From Odoribacter sp. (GTDB lineage Bacteria > Bacteroidota > Bacteroidia > Bacteroidales > Marinifilaceae): 19,385 bases of DNA. The first letter of the stretch is position 1, and each line of letters begins with the position of its first letter. The translations under genes were made by a program, and so were the position numbers. Below the pieces are notes generated by a model. That model was not told the origin of the DNA, did no database searches, and saw only the letters and a list, made by a program, of their open reading frames with translations. This document shows positions 1-8,851 of this stretch, one piece after another. The stretch is from assembly GCA_020024465.1 (NCBI GenBank), contig JAHHTT010000042.1, positions 1 through 19,385 of the forward strand, given 5' to 3'.

Positions 1-60
1 GTTGATTTATAAAATAAAAACAGTCTCAAATTTGAGACTGTTTTTATTTTATAAATCAAC
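1..60. terminator. 60-bp perfect palindrome, likely bidirectional terminator
   Basis: Bases 1-30 are the exact reverse complement of bases 31-60, with no mismatch and no spacer. The core is a CAGTCTC/GAGACTG stem around AAATTT, flanked by A5 on one side and T5 on the other, so it can act as a Rho-independent terminator in both directions. It begins four bases after the ftcD stop codon on the minus strand, as expected for the end of the hut transcript. The symmetry continues about 10-15 bp beyond the A/T tracts, which a terminator does not need. Confidence 0.8.
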
Positions 61-64
61 TATA

Positions 65-1765
65 TTAAATTTTAGAATTTACAATTTCAAGGATTTCTGT
101 TTCTAATGCATTTGCTTTAGAAACGATTTCAGCTCCTTGATTGATGATTTCAGCAGCAAAAGCTTTATCTTCCAAACCTGCAGCATTAATCTTTACATTT
201 AAGAAAGCTCCCATAACGCCAGCGCGTGCAGCTAAAGCTCCGACTCCAGCATCAGTTACAGAATTCGGATTACCAATTTCAGCCATTGCTTTAGCTACAG
301 ACATACATTCGTAGCACAAGCGTAAGGTTTTAAATGGAACTTCTGTAGCATAACGAGTAGCCTCTTGTACAGCTAATTGACGAGCCATTTTTTCTTCTTC
401 TGTTTTTTTAGGAAGGCTGAACGCGTCCATGATTTTGTTAAATGCATTAGTATCTTCGTCTACTAATTTCATCAATTCAATTTGATATGTTTTCCCTTTT
501 TCAGCCCAATCGCTAAATTCTTCCCAACGTTCATCCCAACCACGTTTATGAGAGGATAGATTGGCTACCATTGTACTTAATGCAGATCCTAAAGCCCCCA
601 TATATGCAGAAATAGAACCACCTCCTGGAGCTGGAGATTCAGAAGCTGTTTCATCAGCAAAATCTGTCAGACTCATATCAATCAGACGCTTTTTCCCTTT
701 CATTTCTTCGTCTTCAAGGATATATTCAATAATTTTTTTGTGTGGATCAAACGGATAAAGTTCGTCTAAACCTAATGATTTAACTGCAATTTTAATTAAT
801 TCTTTATCAGAAACTCCTGTAGAACGTTGCTGTTTGCGTAAGAAATAACGTCCTGCTTCCAACATGGCATTCAAAGGAAGAACACCAACTAATTCAGAAC
901 CTGTAACACGAATACCACGGTCTGCAGCTTTGCGGCATACTTCATCAAAAGCCTCATGCATAGAAGTTACAGATATATCTGTTAAATTCATTGAAATCTG
1001 TGCAATTCCATATTCTTCAATAAACCATCCGATAGCTTTTACAGATTTCAATGATCCTGGGATCATAACAGGTTTGCCATTTTTATCCAATACTTTTTTA
1101 CCTGTGATCGGATTACCTTCGCGTTTTACACGTCCTCTTTCTCGTACATCAAAAGCAATAGAGTTTGCACGACGAGTAGATGTTGTATTTAAATTAACAT
1201 TGTATGCTACTAAGAAATTACGTGCACCAACAGCTGTTGCACCTGTTTTTGCTGTCCATTCGTTTAATTCGCGAGGACCAAAATCAGGATGCCATTTTTC
1301 GCTTGATAAACGTTCGCCCAAAGCTTCGTATTCTCCCGTGCGACAAGTAGCCAGATTTTTACGTTCTGGAGTAAAAGCTGCATTTTCATAGCAATATACA
1401 GGAATATTCAATTCTTCTCCGATACGTTTAGCTAATTTGCGTGCATATTCTACAGTCTCTTCCATGGTAATGTTAGATACAGGAACTAACGGGCATACAT
1501 CGGTTGCTCCAAAACGAGGGTGTGCTCCTTTATGTTTAGTCATGTCTATTAATTCTGCTGCTTTTTTTATAGCACGGAAAGCTGATTCACATATAGCTTC
1601 TGGTTCGCCTACCATTGTTACTACAGTACGATTTGTTGCTTTACCTGGGTCTACATCAATTACACTAATACCTTCAACAGTTTTCATCGCATCTGTGATT
1701 TGGCTAATGATATGCATATCATTACCTTCACTGAAATTGGGTACGCATTCAATTAATTTTTTCAT
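65..1765 (-). CDS. ftcD: Bifunctional glutamate formiminotransferase / formiminotetrahydrofolate cyclodeaminase
   Basis: This cytosolic enzyme transfers the formimino group of N-formimino-L-glutamate to tetrahydrofolate, releasing glutamate, then deaminates the product to 5,10-methenyl-THF. The 566-residue protein has both domains. Residues 1 to about 330 are the formiminotransferase, opening with ECVPNFSEG and carrying HKGAHPRFGATD with H82 at the position of the catalytic histidine known in the mammalian enzyme. Residues about 360-566 are the cyclodeaminase, with SPAPGGGS at 377-384. Length is close to the roughly 540 residues of animal FTCD. It lies 54 nt downstream of hutI on the same strand, so the two are probably cotranscribed. 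Many bacteria encode the two activities separately, so the fusion is worth noting. hutH and hutU are not in the window. Confidence 0.95.
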   Translation of the reverse strand: MKKLIECVPNFSEGNDMHIISQITDAMKTVEGISVIDVDPGKATNRTVVTMVGEPEAICESAFRAIKKAAELIDMTKHKGAHPRFGATDVCPLVPVSNITMEETVEYARKLAKRIGEELNIPVYCYENAAFTPERKNLATCRTGEYEALGERLSSEKWHPDFGPRELNEWTAKTGATAVGARNFLVAYNVNLNTTSTRRANSIAFDVRERGRVKREGNPITGKKVLDKNGKPVMIPGSLKSVKAIGWFIEEYGIAQISMNLTDISVTSMHEAFDEVCRKAADRGIRVTGSELVGVLPLNAMLEAGRYFLRKQQRSTGVSDKELIKIAVKSLGLDELYPFDPHKKIIEYILEDEEMKGKKRLIDMSLTDFADETASESPAPGGGSISAYMGALGSALSTMVANLSSHKRGWDERWEEFSDWAEKGKTYQIELMKLVDEDTNAFNKIMDAFSLPKKTEEEKMARQLAVQEATRYATEVPFKTLRLCYECMSVAKAMAEIGNPNSVTDAGVGALAARAGVMGAFLNVKINAAGLEDKAFAAEIINQGAEIVSKANALETEILEIVNSKI

Positions 1766-1819
1766 GTTTATATCGTTTTTTCTGTTAAAAACTATGTTGT
1801 AGATAAGTTTATCTGTCTA

Positions 1820-3073
1820 TCAATATTGTTTTCCTTTTAAGAAAACCATTTCCACTAAATCAGCTGTATAGGCATAGGGTAGATATTCAATTCCTGATAT
1901 TGGTGTCGTAATATAAAAATTGGCGAGTTTACCAATTGCAATACTTCCAACATCTTCTTGCACTCCCATTGCGTAAGCAGAATTAATCGTTGTTGCATTT
2001 ATTACTTCTTCTGGCAACATTTTATAATTAATGCATCCAAGAGACATGATAAATTTCATGTTGCCAGAAGGGGAGGAGCCTGGATTATAGTCAGAAGCAA
2101 GAGCTACAGGAAGCCCTGCCTCTATCATTTTCCGAACAGGAGAGTAAGGCATATTTAAGAAAAATGCAGCACCCGGCAATATGGTTGGCATGGTTTCGCT
2201 ACCTAATAAGCAAGCAATTTCTTCATCTCCGACGTATTCCAAATGATCTACTGAAAGAGCATTGTATTTTACACCAACTTGTATACCACCTGAATAATCC
2301 AATTCATTAGCATGTATTTTCGCTCGCATTCCGTATTTCATTCCTGCATTTAACATTCGATCAGTATCTTCGACTGTGAAGAATCCCTTATCGCAAAATA
2401 CGTCAATATAATCTGCTAAATCTTCAGAAGCAACCATTGGAATCATTTCATTAATGATCAAATTAACGTATTCTGTTTGGCGCCCCTTATATTCAATCGG
2501 TACGGCATGTGCTCCTAAAAAAGTTGATTTAATTAAAAGCGGAGTGTTTTCTTTTAAACGGCGAATAACACGTAACATTTTCAATTCACTTTCAGTATCA
2601 AGACCATAACCACTCTTGATTTCTACTGCTCCTGTTCCGTATCCAACTATTTCTTGGATACGTTGGTAAGCTGCATCATAAAGTTCATTTTCGCTTGCCT
2701 TACGAATACGCTGGGCAGAATTTAGAATACCTCCCCCTCGTTTGGCAATTTCTTCATATGAAAGGCCACGAATCTTGTCAATATATTCTATTTCTCGGCT
2801 TCCTGCATATACCAAATGTGTGTGTGAGTCGCAATAGGATGGCATAACCAAACGATCAGTTGCATCAATTTCTTTTATAACATCACCACTTGCATATATT
2901 TTTTCTGTATCCAAATCTTTCATTTCTCCGAAATCGGCAATCTTATCATCTTCTATCAATAACCAAGCATTAGGTATTATATCTAAATGTGACATATCTT
3001 TACCTGCCACCCATGAATGTGGATTCTTTTCCACTTGTACCAATTGTTTGATATTTATTATTAATGTTTTCAT
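1820..3073 (-). CDS. hutI: Imidazolonepropionase
   Basis: This enzyme hydrolyses 4-imidazolone-5-propionate to N-formimino-L-glutamate, the third step of histidine degradation; its product is the substrate of the adjacent ftcD. The 417-residue protein is a typical metal-dependent amidohydrolase. It has the DSHTH metal motif (H84, H86), GTGAVEIKSGYGLD near 146-159, LGAHAVP with H189, KIHANE with H254 and E257, and ASDYNPG with D328, in the order expected for HutI. Length matches the family (about 405-420). The start at 3073 gives a normal N-terminus. The gene is separated from rodA by 112 bp that contain a terminator and a candidate promoter, so the hut genes probably form their own transcript. 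Confidence 0.96.
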   Translation of the reverse strand: MKTLIINIKQLVQVEKNPHSWVAGKDMSHLDIIPNAWLLIEDDKIADFGEMKDLDTEKIYASGDVIKEIDATDRLVMPSYCDSHTHLVYAGSREIEYIDKIRGLSYEEIAKRGGGILNSAQRIRKASENELYDAAYQRIQEIVGYGTGAVEIKSGYGLDTESELKMLRVIRRLKENTPLLIKSTFLGAHAVPIEYKGRQTEYVNLIINEMIPMVASEDLADYIDVFCDKGFFTVEDTDRMLNAGMKYGMRAKIHANELDYSGGIQVGVKYNALSVDHLEYVGDEEIACLLGSETMPTILPGAAFFLNMPYSPVRKMIEAGLPVALASDYNPGSSPSGNMKFIMSLGCINYKMLPEEVINATTINSAYAMGVQEDVGSIAIGKLANFYITTPISGIEYLPYAYTADLVEMVFLKGKQY

Positions 3074-3103
3074 ATATTATTTCATTATATCGTTAAAGCG
3101 ATG

Positions 3104-3111
3104 CGAATGTA
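3104..3111 (-). promoter_or_regulatory. Candidate -7 box for hutI-ftcD
   Basis: Read on the minus strand, TACATTCG matches the Bacteroidetes -7 consensus TAnnTTTG at all but one position and lies about 30 nt before the hutI start. The T-rich tract just upstream is the tail of the rodA terminator. I find no clear TTG at -33, so this is tentative. Confidence 0.35.
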
Positions 3112-3113
3112 TT

Positions 3114-3149
3114 AAAAAAAAAGAATATAACCTTGTTTTCTGTTATATT
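3114..3149 (-). terminator. Rho-independent terminator after rodA
   Basis: On the minus strand, AATATAAC (3149-3142) pairs perfectly with GTTATATT (3131-3124) around a 10-nt loop. One C and nine consecutive T (3122-3114) follow. It lies about 37 nt past the rodA stop codon and would separate the cell-shape operon from hutI. Confidence 0.7.
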
Positions 3150-3185
3150 TAAAACGATTGAGAAAACTTGCAACAGTCTTATTTA

Positions 3186-4607
3186 TTAGCTAAACACTTG
3201 CAATCTATTGGCATCCAAACGTAGGAATATGAAAATAAGAATTGTGAAAGCCCAAAGAGAGGAACCTCCGTAACTGAAAAAGGGGAGAGGGATTCCAATT
3301 ACAGGAGCAATACCTATAGTCATTCCTATATTGATGGCCATATGAAAAAAGAGAATACTTGCCACTCCATATCCATAAATACGTGAAAAGGCTGAGCGTT
3401 GCCGTTCTGCTAATTGTATAATTCTTAGGATGAATGCCATCAGTAAACCAATTACTAAAGCGGAACCAACAAATCCCCACTCTTCACCTACGGTGCAGAA
3501 TATAAAGTCGGTATCTTGCTCAGGCACAAAATTGAATTTTGTTTGGGTACCTTCCAAATAGCCTTTCCCCCAAAAACCTCCAGAACCGATGGCTATTTCT
3601 GATTGATATACATTATAGCCAGCTCCTTGAAGATCACTTTCGATACCTAATAAATCGTTGATACGATTTTTTTGGTGGGGTTGTAATTTTTCAAAAGCAG
3701 TATCTACTCCGATACTAGCTGATATACAGAGCCATGATGCTAAAAGTACCCACAAAATATATTTCATGCGACGCCTATATATAAAATATATGCCAATTAA
3801 AGAAACTAAAGCATATATATATAGTAATAAATAGTGTTCTGAAATTGTCCAATTTAATAGCCATTTTAAGAAAAGTGTAAATGCAAAGCCTAATATTATG
3901 AAAAATAGAAGTCTGTAAAACTCATGTTTATTTTGTCGATAATATAGGAATGCTATCAAAGATCCGGCAATAATCATACTGATAATGACAAGAGGCGGAT
4001 AAAGTAGTGTAAATATAAAAATGGCGATAAATATAAAATAAAGTAATAATAGGGAACCATGTAAACCTTCTCTATACATGACTAATACAAAAGAACTATA
4101 CACCAATGCGGATCCTGTATCATTTTGTAATATTATTAATCCTGCAGGTAATGCCAATATCACCATAATCAATAATAAGCTACTCAAACTCATAATTTTA
4201 AAACCGTGGCGATTCATAATATTGGCAATAGCCAAACAAGTGGAGAACTTACCAAATTCAGCCGGTTGGATACGTATCCCTGCTATATCAAACCATGAAC
4301 GGGATCCTTTGGATTCTACTCCAAATATCAATACTGCTACTAAAGCACTGATGACTATAGCATATATGACTAATGAAAATGCTGTAAAAAATTTACTGTC
4401 CGTGAGTATGATGCAGAATGCTAATATGAATGATGCACCAATCCACATTAATTGCTTGCCATAACGTTGAGTAATATCAAATATATTGCTATGCCCCTCA
4501 TTATATACTGCTGCATAGATATTTAACCATCCCATTAATATCAATAAAGTATAAAGGAATATGGAAAGCCAATCTATATTTTTTAAAAGTTCTGAGCGTC
4601 TATTCAT
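3186..4607 (-). CDS. rodA: SEDS peptidoglycan glycosyltransferase RodA
   Basis: This integral membrane polymerase links lipid II into glycan strands for lateral wall growth, working with PBP2. The 473-residue protein is almost entirely hydrophobic segments. SEDS motifs are visible: SRSWFDIAGIRIQPAEFGK near 102-120, QNDTGSAL at 161-168, and VPEQDTDFIF at 361-370, where D367 aligns with the catalytic aspartate of the family. The C-terminus has the expected IGIPLPFFSYGGSS. It is about 100 residues longer than E. coli RodA; the extra length is in hydrophobic segments between about 190 and 300, which I believe is common in Bacteroidetes RodA. It is the last gene of the purH-mre run, 9 nt after mrdA. 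Confidence 0.94.
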   Translation of the reverse strand: MNRRSELLKNIDWLSIFLYTLLILMGWLNIYAAVYNEGHSNIFDITQRYGKQLMWIGASFILAFCIILTDSKFFTAFSLVIYAIVISALVAVLIFGVESKGSRSWFDIAGIRIQPAEFGKFSTCLAIANIMNRHGFKIMSLSSLLLIMVILALPAGLIILQNDTGSALVYSSFVLVMYREGLHGSLLLLYFIFIAIFIFTLLYPPLVIISMIIAGSLIAFLYYRQNKHEFYRLLFFIILGFAFTLFLKWLLNWTISEHYLLLYIYALVSLIGIYFIYRRRMKYILWVLLASWLCISASIGVDTAFEKLQPHQKNRINDLLGIESDLQGAGYNVYQSEIAIGSGGFWGKGYLEGTQTKFNFVPEQDTDFIFCTVGEEWGFVGSALVIGLLMAFILRIIQLAERQRSAFSRIYGYGVASILFFHMAINIGMTIGIAPVIGIPLPFFSYGGSSLWAFTILIFIFLRLDANRLQVFS

Positions 4608-4616
4608 TGAGTTATA

Positions 4617-6437
4617 TTATTTGTTTATAGTTCCAAGAAGATTAGCATCAATCATGCGTTTTTCTAGTTCTTTTCTCTGAGGAGAAACACTTCCTTTTAA
4701 ATATTTCTCTAAAATTAAACCTGCAATAGGAACAGCGTATCTGGCACCAAAACCTCCATTTTCTATGTATACAGCTATTGCTATTTTAGGATTATTTTTA
4801 GGAGCAAAAAGCATTACAATGGAGTGATCATCACCATGAGGATTTTGTGCTGTTCCGGTTTTTCCGCATATTTCCACAGAATCAATAGCTGCTCCTTGTG
4901 CTGTACCGACAGATACTGCTTTTTGCATACCTTCAATAATGGGGATAAAAAAAGACGAATCGCATTTAACGACATGTTTTTCCACTGGATTACTGCCATT
5001 GGCCAAGGGACGTACGATGTGAGGAGTTATATAATATCCACGATTGGCTATGACACAAGCCATGTTGGCTATTTGTAAAGGAGTGAGTAAAAGTTCTCCT
5101 TGGCCAATGGAAAGTGACATAATATAACTCCATTTCCAATCTTTGGTTTTAAAAATACGATCGTACATTTTTAATGAAGGAATGGATCCACTACGTTCAT
5201 TACTAAAATCAGGACATATTTTGTGTCCCAAACCAAATGAGCATATAAATTCTCTCCAGTGCTCGTACGAATCGCGCACACTCTTGTATTTTTTATTTTC
5301 CAATATCCTTAACCACACATTGACATAATAAGGATTACAAGAATGTTGAATGGATTGTTGTAAATTTAGTGGAGAGACGTGATAGTGACATCCCATTCTG
5401 ATTCCTCCAATTTGTGTCTTTGAAGGTCCGTAGCATTCAAAATTTGTTTCTGGAGTTATTACCTTTTCTTTTAAACCATAAAGAGCCTGTAAGGTTTTAA
5501 AAGTAGAACCGGGAGGATAAGCAGCACCTACAGTACGATCAAATAGAGGTTCATTAGGATCTTCACTTAATTTTTTATAGTTTTTTCCACGTTCTGATCC
5601 AATCATTAGCTGAGGATCATAACCAGGACTTGACACTTTAAGTAATATTTCTCCAGTAGCAGGTTCTATTGCTATAATACCTCCTTTCTTATTATGCATT
5701 AATTGATAAGCATATTCTTGTAAATCAATATCCAGAGTTGTTGTCAGATTTTGACCGACAACAGCTGGTCGGTCGTATTCTCCATTTTGATAAGAACCCA
5801 TCTCTCGATTATGGTTGTCTACCAATAAAATGCGTTCACCTTTTATTCCTCTCAAGACTTTTTCATAAGTTTTTTCTAAACCGTTTATACCGATATAATC
5901 ACCTAATGCATAATTACTATCACATTCAATTTGAGTTTGATTCACTTCTCCAATATAGCCAAATACGTCAGCAGAATGTGATACATTGTATTTACGCAAT
6001 GTACGGGTTTGCATAAAGAATCCTGGATATTTATATAATTTTTCTTGTAGAATAGCATATTTTTCAGCCGTTATCTGCGAAACAAGAACTGATGCTTTAA
6101 AAGTCGAATATTTGCGACATTTTTTTAAATTTTTGATTAATATATTTTTTTCTATGCCTAAAATACTAAGTAGTTCAAGCGTATCGAAACATTTAACTTG
6201 ACGCGGAACAACCATCAAATCATAAGCCGGCTGATTTTCTACTAATAGCTTGTTATTTCTGTCAAATATTAACCCCCGCACAGGGTATTGTATTACAATA
6301 CGTTGTGAATTTTGTATAGCTTTGAGTTCAAATGTATCATCTATGACCTGCATATAAAATAAGCGGACTATATATATGAGGCAAACACAGATTATAATTG
6401 CAGATATAATCGTTTTGCGATATGAAAATTTATTCAT
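4617..6437 (-). CDS. mrdA: Penicillin-binding protein 2 (transpeptidase)
   Basis: This inner-membrane protein crosslinks new peptidoglycan during elongation and pairs with RodA, encoded directly downstream. The 606-residue protein has an N-terminal membrane anchor (about 9-29), the pedestal region beginning with PVRGLIFDRN (52-61), and a transpeptidase domain with all three catalytic motifs: STFK at 311-314 (S311 the acyl-enzyme serine), SCN at 366-368 and KTG at 526-528. The YPPGSTFK context is typical of class B PBPs. Length fits PBP2 (about 600-650). It lies 30 nt after mreD and 9 nt before rodA, so translation of the last pair may be linked. Confidence 0.95.
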   Translation of the reverse strand: MNKFSYRKTIISAIIICVCLIYIVRLFYMQVIDDTFELKAIQNSQRIVIQYPVRGLIFDRNNKLLVENQPAYDLMVVPRQVKCFDTLELLSILGIEKNILIKNLKKCRKYSTFKASVLVSQITAEKYAILQEKLYKYPGFFMQTRTLRKYNVSHSADVFGYIGEVNQTQIECDSNYALGDYIGINGLEKTYEKVLRGIKGERILLVDNHNREMGSYQNGEYDRPAVVGQNLTTTLDIDLQEYAYQLMHNKKGGIIAIEPATGEILLKVSSPGYDPQLMIGSERGKNYKKLSEDPNEPLFDRTVGAAYPPGSTFKTLQALYGLKEKVITPETNFECYGPSKTQIGGIRMGCHYHVSPLNLQQSIQHSCNPYYVNVWLRILENKKYKSVRDSYEHWREFICSFGLGHKICPDFSNERSGSIPSLKMYDRIFKTKDWKWSYIMSLSIGQGELLLTPLQIANMACVIANRGYYITPHIVRPLANGSNPVEKHVVKCDSSFFIPIIEGMQKAVSVGTAQGAAIDSVEICGKTGTAQNPHGDDHSIVMLFAPKNNPKIAIAVYIENGGFGARYAVPIAGLILEKYLKGSVSPQRKELEKRMIDANLLGTINK

Positions 6438-6467
6438 CTTTAAAAAATTTGAAAGCCCTTGATTCTA

Positions 6468-6971
6468 TTAGTTTTGTTTCTTTTTTAAAGCAATAAAATA
6501 GTATAATAGCATAAATAAAGTAGAGACTAATGTGCTGCATACTATTCGTACTAATGTAATCAATACATTGTTGAAACTAAAAGCTTCACATAAAATTAAT
6601 ACAAAATTAAAAATAGTATTGTTGAGCAAAATATATTTGAAAAACCAATTAAATTCACTGATTTTTTGCTCCCCGTGTATTTCCAATTGTTCTCGATTAG
6701 ATGTGAATAATATGAGTCTAGGGCGAATATAGGCTAACAAAGCTGTTGCTGCTGTATGAATTCCCATTGTATGGTTAGCTAGATCGACAAAAAAACCCAA
6801 CAAAAAACCGAACAATAGAGTAGCTGTTTTATGTAAACGGTAAGGATATATATAAATAGCTAGTATATAAATATTTATATACACATAAGAATGTATTTGT
6901 ATATTGTCTAAAATGGTTAATTGGACAAATAACAAAATAAACAGATGTATAAAATATGTGACATTATTCAT
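6468..6971 (-). CDS. mreD: Rod shape-determining membrane protein MreD
   Basis: A 167-residue protein made of about five hydrophobic segments, with the MreD-like stretch FGFLLGFFVDLANHTMGIH near 55-73. MreD is the small inner-membrane member of the elongasome. Its sequence is poorly conserved in general, so the assignment rests on topology, length and position between mreC and mrdA. Its start at 6971 overlaps the end of mreC by 8 nt, suggesting coupled translation. Confidence 0.9.
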   Translation of the reverse strand: MNNVTYFIHLFILLFVQLTILDNIQIHSYVYINIYILAIYIYPYRLHKTATLLFGFLLGFFVDLANHTMGIHTAATALLAYIRPRLILFTSNREQLEIHGEQKISEFNWFFKYILLNNTIFNFVLILCEAFSFNNVLITLVRIVCSTLVSTLFMLLYYFIALKKKQN

Positions 6972-7797
6972 CTCCGATAACCTCCAATTGTTCTTGTTCT
7001 CGTTTTTGGGTATTAGCTATAATATATACATCAAATATTTTTTTAAAATCTGTTGCAAGCTTTACTTTTATTCTCAAAAAGTTTGCTGTTTTTTTATTTA
7101 CAGATTCAATAAAACCGATAATTTCACCTTCAGGGAAAATAGGGGATAAACCAGAAGTCACAATAGTGTCTCCTACTTCGGCATCAACATGAAAAGGGAT
7201 ATCATTCAAGTAAGTATAACGATAATCATTCCCATCCCATTGAAGAGAGCCATAGTATCCATTTTTCTTGATTTTAGCAGATACACGTAAATTTATATTT
7301 ATCAGCGGGAGTATTTTAGAAAAATGTTTACTGGTTTTTTCTACAATTCCGACAACCCCTTCACTGGAACATACAGCCATTTCACTTGTAATTCCATGCA
7401 AACTACCTTTATTTATGATGATATAATTTTTCGTTTTATTCAATCCGGCATTTAACATTTCTGCCGTAATATATATATATTTGTATTCGGCAGAAATATT
7501 TGAATGCCATAAAGAATCAGACTTTGATTCATTATACAATACTCTAGCTTTTTCAATCTGATTTCTGAGCTCTATATTCTCAGCAACTAATTTTTTGTTT
7601 GTTTCTTTTAAATAGAAATAGGTTTTAATTTCAGTTACAGTAGATGAGATAGCGCCAAAAAAAGAAGATGTGTAACTAGAAAATATAGTTCTCTGATAAT
7701 TATTATGCATAACCATTAGAGAAAATGCTATGATTTCCAGTAATACAAAAATTATAGTGAAATGATATTTTATTATTAGTTTTATAATGTCTTTCAC
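6964..7797 (-). CDS. mreC: Rod shape-determining protein MreC
   Basis: MreC links the cytoplasmic MreB filaments to periplasmic wall synthesis and binds PBP2. The 277-residue protein has one N-terminal membrane helix (about 12-30), a coiled-coil stretch rich in K, E, L and N (about 53-92), and a beta-rich periplasmic region. The latter includes the conserved GVVGIVEKTSKHFSKILPL-type segment and GDTIVTSGLSPIFPEGEIIG, characteristic of MreC. Length is normal. It is 14 nt downstream of mreB and overlaps mreD by 8 nt. Confidence 0.94.
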   Translation of the reverse strand: MKDIIKLIIKYHFTIIFVLLEIIAFSLMVMHNNYQRTIFSSYTSSFFGAISSTVTEIKTYFYLKETNKKLVAENIELRNQIEKARVLYNESKSDSLWHSNISAEYKYIYITAEMLNAGLNKTKNYIIINKGSLHGITSEMAVCSSEGVVGIVEKTSKHFSKILPLININLRVSAKIKKNGYYGSLQWDGNDYRYTYLNDIPFHVDAEVGDTIVTSGLSPIFPEGEIIGFIESVNKKTANFLRIKVKLATDFKKIFDVYIIANTQKREQEQLEVIGDE

Positions 7798-7811
7798 AAT
7801 CCAACCATGTT

Positions 7812-8834
7812 TTATCTAATCAGGAATGAGAATTTATCTACATTTTTCAGCGCAATTCCTGTTCCACGAGCAACAGCACGTAATGGATCCTCTGCGATAT
7901 GGAACGGGATATTCATCTTGTTAGACAAACGTTTATCTAAACCACGCAGTAAAGCTCCTCCACCTGCCAGATAAATACCTTTATTTACAATATCTGCATA
8001 TAATTCAGGAGGGGTTTGTTCTAATGCTCCTAAAATTGCTATTTCAATTTTTGAAATAGATTTTTCCAAGCAATGAGCAATTTCTTGGTAAGATACAGGA
8101 ACCTCCACTGGCAATGAAGTTAAATAATTAGGACCTTGAACTATAAAATCAGCAGGTGGTTCATCTAATTCAGAAAGAGCTGAACCTACATTAATTTTAA
8201 TTTGTTCTGCAGTACGTACGCCAATTCGGATATTATGCTGGCGGCGCATATATTCCAAAATATCATCAGTCAAACCATCTCCGGCTATACGGATAGATTT
8301 GTTACTGACAATTCCTCCTAAAGAGATGACTGCAATTTCTGTTGTACCACCGCCAATATCTACAATCATATTACCTTCAGGTGCTTCAACATCCAAACCG
8401 ATACCTAAAGCAGCTGCCATTGGTTCGTAAATCATATATACATCACGTCCTCCGGCATGTTCAGATGAGTCGCGTACGGCACGGAGTTCTACTTCTGTAC
8501 TGCCTGAAGGTATGCATACAACAATGCGCAGGGAAGGAGAGAAGAACCTGTTATTTACGCTTGCCATCTTAATCATTCCTCGTAACATTTGTTCCGCTGC
8601 ATTAAAATCAGCTATTACTCCGTCGCGAAGAGGACGGATAGTCTTAATGTTGTCGTGAGTTTTTCCTTGCATCTGTCTGGCTCTTTCTCCGATAGCAATT
8701 ACTTTCTCTGTTTTGCGATCAATGGCAACAACGGAAGGCTCATTGACAACCATCTTATCATTGCAGATGATAATAGTATTCGCTGTTCCTAAATCAACAG
8801 CAATATCTTGAGTTAAGAATGAAAATAATCCCAT
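7812..8834 (-). CDS. mreB: Actin-like cell shape protein MreB
   Basis: MreB forms membrane-associated filaments that orient lateral wall synthesis. The 340-residue protein begins with MGLFSFLTQDIAVDLGTANT, with phosphate-1 loop DLGTANT at 14-20. It has EPMAAALG at 137-144, phosphate-2 motif DIGGGTTEIAV at 159-169 and AGGGALLRGLDKR near the C-terminus, all standard for the actin-fold ATPase. Length matches the family (about 335-347). It follows purH by 17 nt with no visible separate promoter or terminator, so it probably shares the purH transcript. Confidence 0.97.
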   Translation of the reverse strand: MGLFSFLTQDIAVDLGTANTIIICNDKMVVNEPSVVAIDRKTEKVIAIGERARQMQGKTHDNIKTIRPLRDGVIADFNAAEQMLRGMIKMASVNNRFFSPSLRIVVCIPSGSTEVELRAVRDSSEHAGGRDVYMIYEPMAAALGIGLDVEAPEGNMIVDIGGGTTEIAVISLGGIVSNKSIRIAGDGLTDDILEYMRRQHNIRIGVRTAEQIKINVGSALSELDEPPADFIVQGPNYLTSLPVEVPVSYQEIAHCLEKSISKIEIAILGALEQTPPELYADIVNKGIYLAGGGALLRGLDKRLSNKMNIPFHIAEDPLRAVARGTGIALKNVDKFSFLIR

Positions 8835-8851
8835 TAGTTATATGTTTAGGG

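Noticed and set aside
864..1391. 175-codon open frame on the plus strand opposite ftcD
   Set aside because: It is a shadow of ftcD, which has full domain and catalytic-residue support; the plus-strand product has no recognisable features.
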